64,000 nt of DNA, taken from contig NZ_DLHL01000042.1 in assembly GCF_002483225.1 (NCBI RefSeq), forward strand, positions 88,633 to 152,632. Direction: 5' to 3'. Of the stretch, positions 1-7,833 are shown in pieces. The stretch comes from Gemmatimonas sp. UBA7669 (GTDB taxonomy: Bacteria; Gemmatimonadota; Gemmatimonadetes; Gemmatimonadales; Gemmatimonadaceae). The notes below the pieces were generated by a model. It did no database searches. It saw only the letters and a program-made list of their open reading frames with translations, and was not told the DNA's origin. The first letter of the stretch is position 1; every line of letters begins with the position of its first letter. The position numbers and the translations under genes are program-made.

Positions 1-2910
1 GTCGTTGGGGATGAGGCTGCGGCCATCGGCGAGCTCGAGGCTGTGGTCCCATACGCTGCGCGTGAGATCGATGGGCAGGACCTGCACCCCATGACGTTTG
101 GCGTCTTCGATGAGCGTGCCCGGCGCGTAGAACCCCATGGGCTGCGCGTTGAGAATGGCGCAGAGATACTCGGGCGCGTAGTAGTGACGCAGCCAGGCGG
201 TGGCGTACACGATGAGCGCAAAACTCGCTGCGTGGCTTTCGGGAAAACCGTAGTCGGCAAAGGCGTTGATCTGATTGTAAATGCGCAGTCCCGTTTCTTC
301 GGGAATGCCGTTGCGCGCCATGCCGGCAATGAGTTCTTCGCAAATGGCGGCCATGCGCTCGCGCGAACGCTTGTGACCCATGGCGCGGCGCAGCTGATCG
401 GCCTGCGTGGGCGTGAAGCCCGCCGCCGTGATGGCCACCTGCATGCCCTGCTCCTGAAACAGCGGCACGCCCAGCGTGCGCCGCAGCACCGGCTCGAGCG
501 AGGGGTGCGGGTACACGATGGGTTCCTGTCCGGCGCGCCGGCGCAGATAGGGATGCACCATCTCGCCCTGAATGGGGCCGGGCCGAATGAGGGCCACTTC
601 CACCACGAGGTCGTAGAAACAGCGCGGCCGGAGACGCGGCAGCGTGTTCATCTGCGCACGGCTTTCGATCTGAAACAGGCCCACCGTGTCGGCGCGGCAC
701 ATGACGTCGTACACGGCCGGATCGCTCATGTCGAGTTGCCCGAGGTCCACGTTCACACCACGCGTGTGCCGGATGTAGAGCAGACAATCCTGCACCACGG
801 TGAGCATGCCGAGTCCGAGCAGGTCGATTTTCACGAGGCCCACCGGGTCGAGATCGTCCTTCTCCCATTGCACGACGGTGCGACCCGGCATGGACGCGGG
901 CTCGAGGGGCACGATGGAGCCAAGGGGTTCCTCCGCGAGAATGAAGCCGCCCACGTGAATGGAGCGGTGACGCGGTAGTTCGTGCAGGCCGTCCACGACG
1001 TGCGCGAGTTGCTGCACCCGCGGGTCGTTGGCGTCGAGACCGGCGCGCTCGAGCATCGCGCGCCCGGTGATGCCCTCGCGTGAGCCGGTGGTGCGATTGC
1101 GACCGTGTTCGTGTGCGTGTGCGTGTTCGTGTGCGTGTTTGGCGGCGGGTTCCTCGCCTCCAGCCATCTGCTGATCAGCACCCTTGTCGGCTCCCTTGGC
1201 CAGCGGGCCAAGCGCTTCACGCGCATCACCGGCCAGCTTGCGCTCCACGCGGGTGTCCATGAGTTGCTGCCAGGTGGCGTCGCGTGCGCTGATGGTACGC
1301 GGTGCACGCTGTGCGTTGGGCGAGCCATGGGGTTCGTAACTCGCGCCGGGCACCGGACGGTCGGAGGCCGTGAGCGGGCGACGGGGCGCGGGTGGTTTCG
1401 CGTCCGTTTCCTTGGCGGTCAGCTCATTGGCCGTGGTCGCGTCGTCCACCACACGCAGTGCGTTGGCCGTACTGCGCGCGCTGAAGCGATCACTGAGTGC
1501 CGCGAGCACATCGGCCTGCTGCGTGGAGAAGCCCAGCACGCGGGCAGCGTCACGCACCGCGCTGCGCCCGCGCCAGGTGATTTGTTCACACACCATGGCC
1601 GCGTGCTCGCGCCCGTAGCGATTGTACACGTACTGCAGCACGCGCTCACGATCGCGGTGCGCAAAATCGATGTCGATGTCGGGCGGCTCCTGACGGTTCT
1701 CACTGAGGAAGCGCTCAAACAGCAGCCCCATGCGCACGGGGTCGACGGCGGTGATGCCAAGGCAGTAGCACACGGCGGAGTTGGCGGCCGAGCCCCGGCC
1801 CTGGCAGAGAATGCCTTCACGTCGCGCGAAGCGCACGATGTCCCACACGATGAGGAAGTAGCCCGCGAGGTCGAGCTTGCGGATCATGCCCAGTTCGTGC
1901 GCCAGTTGCCGCTCGTGTTTGGGCGTGCGCTCTGTGCCCCAGCGTTCGTGCGCGCCGTGCTCCACGAGACGCGTGAGATACTCCTGCGCCGTGACACCCG
2001 GTGGCAGCGGAAAGGCGGGCATGCTGGGCCTCAGCTGCTCGAGACGAAACGCGCAGCGCTCGGCAATGCTCAGCGTGGCGCGCACGCCCTCTTCGGCACC
2101 ACGCCAGCGCCGGTACACCAGCGCCGGTGCCTTGAGCGCCCACTCGGCGTTGGGACGCAGACGTGTGCCCATGCTGTCGAGCGTGCGACCATGGCGCAGA
2201 GCCCCCAGCACGTCGTGCACGATGCGGGCGTCGGGGGTGGCGTAGTGCACGTTGTTGGTGACCACCCAGGGCACACCGAGTCGCGCGGCGAGTGGCCGCA
2301 GCTGCTGCACGAGCGCGCGTTCTTCGGGCAGTCGGTGATCCCAGCACTCGATGGCGAGATGCTCACCAAACACATCACGCAATTCGGTGGCGGCCGTCCA
2401 GGCATCCTGTTCGCGTCCCTCGGCCAGCAGTTGCGGAATCCATCCGTTGGGGCAGCCGCTGAGTGCCGTGACTCCCTGCGTGTGGCGTGTGACCAGCGCC
2501 CAGGGCACCGAGGGCCGCCCACGTTCACTGTCCATGCGCGCGCGGGTGATGAGCGAGGCGATGTTGCGATAGCCCTCCCGTGTTTCGGCCAGCAGCACAA
2601 GATGGGTGCGGCGCTCGCCCACACTGCGCCCCTGCGCGCGGGCCGCGCCCAGTTCGGGCATGCGCACGGTGAGTTCGGCGCCCAGGATGCCGCCAATGCC
2701 GGCCGCCGCGCAGGCGGTGCCGAAGCGCACCACGCCACCCAGATCGTCGTGGTCCGTGAGGGCGAGGGCCGGGTAGCCCAGTTCGGCCGCCCGCTCGGCC
2801 AGCGCCTCCGGCAGGGACGCCCCGTCGAGCAGGGAGAGCGCCGAGTGGCAGTGCAGTTCGGCGTACTGGCGGACAGGTCGCGCCGGAGTCGAGCGGGAGG
2901 CGGGGCGCAT
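1..2910 (-). CDS. dnaE2: Error-prone DNA polymerase DnaE2 (ImuC), C-terminus off the left edge
   Basis: C-family polymerase of the damage-induced mutasome, which performs translesion synthesis with ImuA and ImuB. The 970 codons present start at the ATG at 2910. The PHP domain begins near residue 17 (AELHCHSALSLLDGAS), and the palm catalytic motif PPDIDIDF lies near residue 410 after GRGSAANSAVCY. A later block reads HVGGFIL, then VKIDLLGLGML. Roughly residues 490-615 are a low-complexity insert rich in Ala, Pro, Thr and His (KHAHEHAHAHEHG near 1100-1140) that I do not expect in the family. The frame is unbroken from 2910 to the edge; the last ~100 residues lie outside. A promoter with the shared operator sits just upstream. 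The family assignment is firm. Confidence 0.95.
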   Translation of the reverse strand, partial: MRPASRSTPARPVRQYAELHCHSALSLLDGASLPEALAERAAELGYPALALTDHDDLGGVVRFGTACAAAGIGGILGAELTVRMPELGAARAQGRSVGERRTHLVLLAETREGYRNIASLITRARMDSERGRPSVPWALVTRHTQGVTALSGCPNGWIPQLLAEGREQDAWTAATELRDVFGEHLAIECWDHRLPEERALVQQLRPLAARLGVPWVVTNNVHYATPDARIVHDVLGALRHGRTLDSMGTRLRPNAEWALKAPALVYRRWRGAEEGVRATLSIAERCAFRLEQLRPSMPAFPLPPGVTAQEYLTRLVEHGAHERWGTERTPKHERQLAHELGMIRKLDLAGYFLIVWDIVRFARREGILCQGRGSAANSAVCYCLGITAVDPVRMGLLFERFLSENRQEPPDIDIDFAHRDRERVLQYVYNRYGREHAAMVCEQITWRGRSAVRDAARVLGFSTQQADVLAALSDRFSARSTANALRVVDDATTANELTAKETDAKPPAPRRPLTASDRPVPGASYEPHGSPNAQRAPRTISARDATWQQLMDTRVERKLAGDAREALGPLAKGADKGADQQMAGGEEPAAKHAHEHAHAHEHGRNRTTGSREGITGRAMLERAGLDANDPRVQQLAHVVDGLHELPRHRSIHVGGFILAEEPLGSIVPLEPASMPGRTVVQWEKDDLDPVGLVKIDLLGLGMLTVVQDCLLYIRHTRGVNVDLGQLDMSDPAVYDVMCRADTVGLFQIESRAQMNTLPRLRPRCFYDLVVEVALIRPGPIQGEMVHPYLRRRAGQEPIVYPHPSLEPVLRRTLGVPLFQEQGMQVAITAAGFTPTQADQLRRAMGHKRSRERMAAICEELIAGMARNGIPEETGLRIYNQINAFADYGFPESHAASFALIVYATAWLRHYYAPEYLCAILNAQPMGFYAPGTLIEDAKRHGVQVLPIDLTRSVWDHSLELADGRSLIPND

Positions 2911-2922
2911 AGCAGACACTCA

Positions 2923-2951
2923 AAGATACCGAATAAATGCCGAACATTCAA
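2923..2951 (-). promoter_or_regulatory. dnaE2 promoter with an SOS-like direct-repeat operator in the spacer
   Basis: Read on the minus strand: -35 TTGAAT (2946-2951), a 17-nt spacer, and -10 TATCTT (2923-2928). The spacer plus two bases of the -10 contains TTCGGCATTTATTCGGTA (2927-2944), a direct repeat of TTCGG with an 11-bp period. The same arrangement precedes imuA and the radical SAM gene. The predicted transcript start is only a few bases before the ATG at 2910. Confidence 0.7.
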
Positions 2952-2997
2952 GGTTTCCTGGTCACCCCGGCGAAGACCGGCACGCCCGTCCCGCCTG

Positions 2998-3981
2998 TCA
3001 GCGCATCAACAACCACACCCCCACACCGTACAGCAACAGCAGCGCCGCCCCGCCGCCCCGCGAGACGGCCGCCGGGCGCTGCGGTCCAAGTACGGTGAGC
3101 ACCACCCCTACGGCCATGAGCGCCACCGCCATCAGCGCAGTCAACAGATGCGACGCGTCCGCCACACTCAGCAGCGCGCCGGGTGGATGCAGCGGATCCA
3201 GTGCGGCAAATACGAGCATGTTCACGGCGTTGCTGCCGAAGAGATTGCCGATGGCCAGGTCATAGGCCTTGAGTCGCACGGCCGCCAACGATGTCACGAG
3301 TTCCGGCAGCGAGGTGCTGAGCCCCACCAGCACGGTGCCCACCACCGTCGCCCCCAGTCCCGACTGCTCGGCCAGCACATGTGCCAGGCGCGCGAAGTGT
3401 GGCGCGACCAGCACGATGGTCAGCGCACTGGCCAGCAAGCCGGCCACTGCGCGCGGCATGGACATGGCCCCCACCAGATCGCGATGACTGTCCGGCAGCG
3501 GCCGATCCTGATTGATGCGATAGGCCACGACGGATACCAGCACATAGACCAGCAGTATGAGCAGCGAGCCGATCCCCACACCCAGCACGCGCAGGGACGG
3601 ACGAACAATGAGTGTGATGGCGACCAAAATGGTGAGCAGGATACCGAGGGCGGCGTTGAGACTGTGGGTTCGTGAGGCGCCACCAAACAGCGCCCGTCCG
3701 CCGGGCGACAGAGTCACGATGCCGAGCAGGAGCATGTTGGCCATGCTGCTGCCGAGCAGATCGCCCACCGCAAGGTCCACCACGCCGAGTCGCACGGCGG
3801 CGACGTCGGTGACTATCTCCGGCAGCGATGTGGCCAGGGCCAACAGCACGGAGCCGACCCACACACCACTCAGCTTCGTGCGGTCGGCAATGGTGTCGCC
3901 CGTGCGCGCCAGGACCACACCGCAGGCCACAATGACCATTGCCGTGGCCATGAACTGTAGAACGAGCGTGCCGGTTGACAA
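2998..3981 (-). CDS. Sodium/calcium exchanger family membrane protein (CaCA, YrbG-like)
   Basis: Inner-membrane antiporter, 327 aa, of the CaCA superfamily, probably exchanging Ca2+ for Na+ or H+. The two diagnostic alpha-repeats are visible: ALATSLPEIVTDVAAVRLG in the first half (about residues 48-66) and GLSTSLPELVTSLAAVRLK in the second, each followed by a DLA(V/I)G(D/N)L(L/F)GS segment. About ten hydrophobic segments are seen. It follows the universal stress gene after a 12-nt gap and so looks like the third gene of the ATPase-Usp-exchanger operon. The transported ion is inferred from the family only. Confidence 0.88.
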   Translation of the reverse strand: MSTGTLVLQFMATAMVIVACGVVLARTGDTIADRTKLSGVWVGSVLLALATSLPEIVTDVAAVRLGVVDLAVGDLLGSSMANMLLLGIVTLSPGGRALFGGASRTHSLNAALGILLTILVAITLIVRPSLRVLGVGIGSLLILLVYVLVSVVAYRINQDRPLPDSHRDLVGAMSMPRAVAGLLASALTIVLVAPHFARLAHVLAEQSGLGATVVGTVLVGLSTSLPELVTSLAAVRLKAYDLAIGNLFGSNAVNMLVFAALDPLHPPGALLSVADASHLLTALMAVALMAVGVVLTVLGPQRPAAVSRGGGAALLLLYGVGVWLLMR

Positions 3982-3993
3982 TGTAAGGGCCGC

Positions 3994-4962
3994 TCAGCGT
4001 GCGAGTCGGTACAGCAGGACGGGCACGGTCGCGCTGCGCAGCACCTTGTCGGCCACGCTGCCAAGCAGGCTGCGGCCGAGCGGCCCGCGCGCGTGGGTGG
4101 CCAGCGCAATGAGACCGGCGTCGCACTGCGTCGCGTGTTCGACGATCAATGTGGCGATGTCCATACCCACCGGAACTCGCAGTTCGCAGGCCACTCCCGT
4201 AGCGCGCAGCGTCGTGGCGTGTTCGGCCAGATAGCTGGCGGCGCGATGTTCCTGTTCGGCGAGGTCGCGCTCGTATGTGCTGGCCGTGGCGATGCGCCGC
4301 AACATGGGATGCAGGGGACTGGCTACGCGCGTCAGCACATAGTGTGGGCTGTCCCCCAGCAAGGTCCGTACCGGTGCCATGACGTCGTCCGCCGCCCTGG
4401 TGCCGTCGAAGGTGACCATGACGCGCGAGAGTGCCGGGCGATGGGTCTGCAGCGATGTAGCGATGGACTGCGCGGCTGGTGCAGGGGCGTCCAGTCCGCC
4501 CTGCTCCAGATCAGGCGATCGCACGATCAACACTGGGACATGGCACAGACGCAGCAGCACATCGGCCACTGAGCCAAGCCAGAGGCGCGAGGCGCCGCCG
4601 CGACCGTGCGTGGTGAGGACGAGCGCGACTGCGCCCGTGTCGTGGACGTGCGCGGCCAGGGTGGCGGCGGGTGTGCCGTCCAACACCATGATTGACACCT
4701 CGAGATCTGGGACCTGCGCGGCAATGCCGTCGCGAACCGCAGCGAGATAGTCTCGAGCCGAAGCACGAAGCGTCACTTGCTGCTCGGCGCGCCACGACGC
4801 ATCAGGAACCGGGGCACCCGACACGGCCCGCACGTCGACGGCTGGCGGAACGACCGTCACGATGTCGAGTGCGAACCCGCGTGCGGTGGCGAGTTCGGTC
4901 GCGAACGGAACGGCCGCTTCGGCCTCGAGCGATCCATCAAGAGCGAGGAGTAACGTCGGCAT
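3994..4962 (-). CDS. Tandem-domain universal stress protein
   Basis: Cytoplasmic UspA-superfamily protein with two fused domains, 322 aa. Domain 1 begins MPTLLLALDGSLEAE and ends with the nucleotide-binding signature HGRGGASRLWLGSVADVLLR near residue 135-155. Domain 2 begins near VMVTFDGT and ends with HARGPLGRSLLGSVADKVLR. The start at 4962 begins the first Usp beta-strand and overlaps the 3' end of the upstream ATPase gene by 26 nt; an upstream in-frame start at 5067 would lie inside that gene. Its position between two cation transporters suggests a role in stress-coupled ion homeostasis, which is inferred. Confidence 0.88.
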   Translation of the reverse strand: MPTLLLALDGSLEAEAAVPFATELATARGFALDIVTVVPPAVDVRAVSGAPVPDASWRAEQQVTLRASARDYLAAVRDGIAAQVPDLEVSIMVLDGTPAATLAAHVHDTGAVALVLTTHGRGGASRLWLGSVADVLLRLCHVPVLIVRSPDLEQGGLDAPAPAAQSIATSLQTHRPALSRVMVTFDGTRAADDVMAPVRTLLGDSPHYVLTRVASPLHPMLRRIATASTYERDLAEQEHRAASYLAEHATTLRATGVACELRVPVGMDIATLIVEHATQCDAGLIALATHARGPLGRSLLGSVADKVLRSATVPVLLYRLAR

Positions 4963-7579
4963 ACCAGCCTCGGGTTCGGATGAAAACCTTCTCGATTTCG
5001 ACGGCGACGTACACGACGGATGCGACGCCCACGCACAGCCCCCACTCCGCCAGGCTGAGTGGCGCAATGCGGAAGAGCTGCGCCAGGGCCGGCGTGTGGG
5101 TGATGGCCACCTGCAGCACGAAGGTCAGCAGCACGGCACCCAGCAGCAGCGGATTGCTGAACGGCCCAATGCGCCAAAGCGGATGGCGCTCGGAGCGTAC
5201 GGCCAGCACATGTGCGAGTTGCGAGAGGGTGAGCACAGTGAAGGTGAGCGTCTGCCAGCGGGCATTGTTCTGTCGCAGCGCCCAGGCCTGCGTGCCCAGG
5301 GCAAGACCCGCCATGAGCAGTCCCACCCACACCGCGTGCTGCCAGAGCCCGTGGGCAAAGATGCTTTCCGACGGCGGGCGGGGCGGGCGCTGCATGACGT
5401 CGGGCTCCGCGCGTTCCGCCGTGAGGGCGAGCCCCGGTAATCCGTCGGTCACGAGGTTCATCCACAGGATGTGCATGGGCAAGAGCGGCAGCGGCAATCC
5501 CAGCAGCGGCGCGAGAAACAGCGTCCAGATCTCACCGCTGTTGGTGGACAGCACGAAGCGCACGAAGCGGCGGATGTTGTCGTAGATGCGACGGCCTTCG
5601 CGCACCGCACGCACGATGGTGGCGAAGTTGTCGTCGAGCAGCACCATGTGCGCGGCCTCGCGCGCCACATCGGTGCCGCCACGCCCCATGGCCACACCGA
5701 TGTTCGCCTGCCGGAGGGCGGGCGCATCGTTGACACCGTCGCCCGTCATGGCCGCATACTCACCACGCGCCTGCAGGGCCTGCACGATGCGCAGCTTGTC
5801 CTCCGGCGCGACGCGCGCAAACACGCGCGTATCGGCGAGGGCCACGCGCAGGGCCCCGTCGTCCATGCCGGCCACCTCGCGACCGCTCAGCACCGGCGCT
5901 GTGCTGTCAATACCAACCCGCGCCGCAATGGCGCGCGCGGTGGCGGGGTGATCGCCGGTGATCATGACCACCTGAATGCCGGCGCTGCGGCACTGCGCCA
6001 CCGCCTGGGCCGCTTCCTCGCGCGGCGGGTCGAGCAGCCCCACGAGCGCGAGGAGTGTGAAGTGGCGCTCCAGCGTGTTTGCATCGAGTGCGGAACCGGC
6101 GACGTGGTCGGTGTCGCCGGGGGGCAGCGAACGAACTGCCACCGCCAGCACGCGCAGTCCCTCGGCCGCCATGGTCTCCGCTTCCTGCATGGCCTCGGCG
6201 GCGTGCGCCGATGCCTGGCAACGTGGCAGGACCTGCTCCGGTGCGCCCTTCATGCAGGCCACGAGCGTGTCACCATGTGCGTGCACGGTGGTCATGCGTG
6301 CGCGCTCTGACGTGAAGGGGATCTCGTTCACGCGCGGCCAACATTGCCGCAGTGTGGCGAGGTCCACACCGTGCGACAGCGCGTGCTGCAACAGCGCGGT
6401 TTCGGTGGGATCGCCAAGCAGGCTGCCGTCGGGTTGTGGTGTGGCATCGTTGCAGAGGACCACGGCCTCGGCCAGCGACAGTACCGGCGCACCTTCTGTT
6501 GCGGCGTCACTCGCCTCGTGCTCATTGATGGCGCGCACGCGATCTACCTGCATGCGGTTCTGCGTGAGTGTGCCGGTCTTGTCGGTGCAGATGAAGGTCA
6601 CCGAGCCCAGGGTCTCGACCGCTGGCAGTCGGCGGATGAGGGCCTGCTGCCGCACCATGCGACGGGCGCCGAGTGCAAGGGCCACCGTGATCACGGCCGG
6701 CAGTGCTTCGGGAATGGCCGCCACGGCAAGACTGAGTGCGGTCATGAACATGAGTCCCGCGTCTTCTCCGCGCAGCAGCCCCGCGGCAAAGATCACGGCG
6801 CAGAGCCCCAGCACCAGCACCGCGAGGCGGCGTCCGAAGGCGGCGAGGCGCAATTGCAGCGGTGAGCGCGGGTCCTGCTGCGCCCCCAGCATCGCCGCAA
6901 TGCGTCCAAGCTCGGTGCGCATGCCGGTGGTCACCACCACACCTTCCGCGCGACCGGCCGTCACGGTGGTGCCCTTGTAGGCAAGATTGCGGCGATCGCC
7001 CAGTGGCAACTCGGCGTCGTCGAGTGCGGCGGTGTGCTTCTCCACCGCCAGCGATTCGCCGGTGAGCGCCGATTCATCCACGGCGAGACGCTGGATGTGC
7101 AGCAGCCGCAGGTCGGCGGGCACCACGTTGCCGGCTTCGAGCAGCACCAGATCGCCGGGCACGAGGCGGTGGGCGGCAATGCTCTGTTCGCGGCCCGCTC
7201 GCCGGACCCGCGCGCTGGGCGCGGCCATCTGTCCAAGCGCGGCCAATGCCTGCTCCGCGCGATACTCCTGCACAAAACCCAACACCGCATTCAGCAGCAC
7301 AATGGCCACGATGGCGAGCGTGTCTTCGGCTTCGCCCACCAGCATGGCGACAAGGGCTGCGCCGATCAGCACGAGCACCATCACGTCGCCAAACTGTGCA
7401 AGCAGCATGCGCAACGCACTGCGGCGCGCCGCGGTCACGAGCAGGTTGTCACCGTACTGCGCGCGGCGCGTCTCGGCCTCGTGGTCCGTAAGGCCGTCGG
7501 CGCGCGAGTCGATCAGGCGCAGGACCGACTCCGGGGTCTGCTGATGCCAGGTTGGCGGTGGCAGGTCGTGGATGGCCAT
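4937..7579 (-). CDS. Calcium/cation-translocating P-type ATPase (P2 type)
   Basis: ATP-driven inner-membrane cation pump of 880 aa. Visible features in order: N-terminal cation-ATPase domain (LTDHEAETRRAQYGDN), actuator motif ALTGES, transmembrane segment 4 motif IPEALPAV as in Ca2+-type pumps, phosphorylation motif DKTGTLT near residue 333, nucleotide-binding segment, and hinge MTGDGVNDAPALRQA, followed by C-terminal membrane segments. I chose the ATG at 7579 (MAIHDLPPPTW) because the upstream in-frame stretch to 7744 is poorly protein-like and overlaps the palindrome at 7740-7779. It is the first gene of a minus-strand operon with Usp and the exchanger. Ca2+ specificity is likely but not proven. 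Confidence 0.9.
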   Translation of the reverse strand: MAIHDLPPPTWHQQTPESVLRLIDSRADGLTDHEAETRRAQYGDNLLVTAARRSALRMLLAQFGDVMVLVLIGAALVAMLVGEAEDTLAIVAIVLLNAVLGFVQEYRAEQALAALGQMAAPSARVRRAGREQSIAAHRLVPGDLVLLEAGNVVPADLRLLHIQRLAVDESALTGESLAVEKHTAALDDAELPLGDRRNLAYKGTTVTAGRAEGVVVTTGMRTELGRIAAMLGAQQDPRSPLQLRLAAFGRRLAVLVLGLCAVIFAAGLLRGEDAGLMFMTALSLAVAAIPEALPAVITVALALGARRMVRQQALIRRLPAVETLGSVTFICTDKTGTLTQNRMQVDRVRAINEHEASDAATEGAPVLSLAEAVVLCNDATPQPDGSLLGDPTETALLQHALSHGVDLATLRQCWPRVNEIPFTSERARMTTVHAHGDTLVACMKGAPEQVLPRCQASAHAAEAMQEAETMAAEGLRVLAVAVRSLPPGDTDHVAGSALDANTLERHFTLLALVGLLDPPREEAAQAVAQCRSAGIQVVMITGDHPATARAIAARVGIDSTAPVLSGREVAGMDDGALRVALADTRVFARVAPEDKLRIVQALQARGEYAAMTGDGVNDAPALRQANIGVAMGRGGTDVAREAAHMVLLDDNFATIVRAVREGRRIYDNIRRFVRFVLSTNSGEIWTLFLAPLLGLPLPLLPMHILWMNLVTDGLPGLALTAERAEPDVMQRPPRPPSESIFAHGLWQHAVWVGLLMAGLALGTQAWALRQNNARWQTLTFTVLTLSQLAHVLAVRSERHPLWRIGPFSNPLLLGAVLLTFVLQVAITHTPALAQLFRIAPLSLAEWGLCVGVASVVYVAVEIEKVFIRTRGWYADVTPRS

Positions 7580-7739
7580 GGTCGGACTATGCGTCGGTGT
7601 TGTCGACTTGGCCAGCATAGTGGAATAGGGTCTGGCGCGAGGAACCTGAAGAACTGTGCTTGCGGACACTTCGGTGAGCTTTGAGCTGTGAGTTCGAGTT
7701 TTGTGTTTGCAGTTCTTCAGACGCAAAGCGCGATACTCA

Positions 7740-7779
7740 AACACAGAACCCGAAACTGATCAGTTTCGAGTTCTGTGTT
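7740..7779. repeat. 40-bp near-perfect palindrome between imuB and the ATPase gene
   Basis: Two 20-nt arms meet at the centre (around ACTGA|TCAGT) with a single G.T-type mismatch. Degenerate direct copies of the GAGTTCTGTGTTTCGGG-like arm lie on both sides (about 7689-7719 and 7775-7800). No T-tract follows on either strand, so it is not a standard intrinsic terminator. It could be a transcript-end hairpin, a dispersed palindromic repeat or a protein-binding site. Confidence 0.6.
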
Positions 7780-7833
7780 CAGGTTTCGGGTTGTGGGTTG
7801 GGTGAGATGCTGACGCAGTCCCGTAGCTGACAC

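Noticed and set aside
1105..1140. GTGTGC-type microsatellite as a phase-variable switch
   Set aside because: The unit is 6 bp and in frame within dnaE2, so length change would not switch the gene off.
1105..3675. 856-codon open frame on the plus strand
   Set aside because: Antisense to dnaE2 and the exchanger gene. Arg/His/Ala-rich with no recognisable motif; it is a shadow of GC-rich coding sequence on the other strand.
7740..7779. Intrinsic terminator for imuB
   Set aside because: No T-run follows the stem on either strand, so I list it as a repeat.
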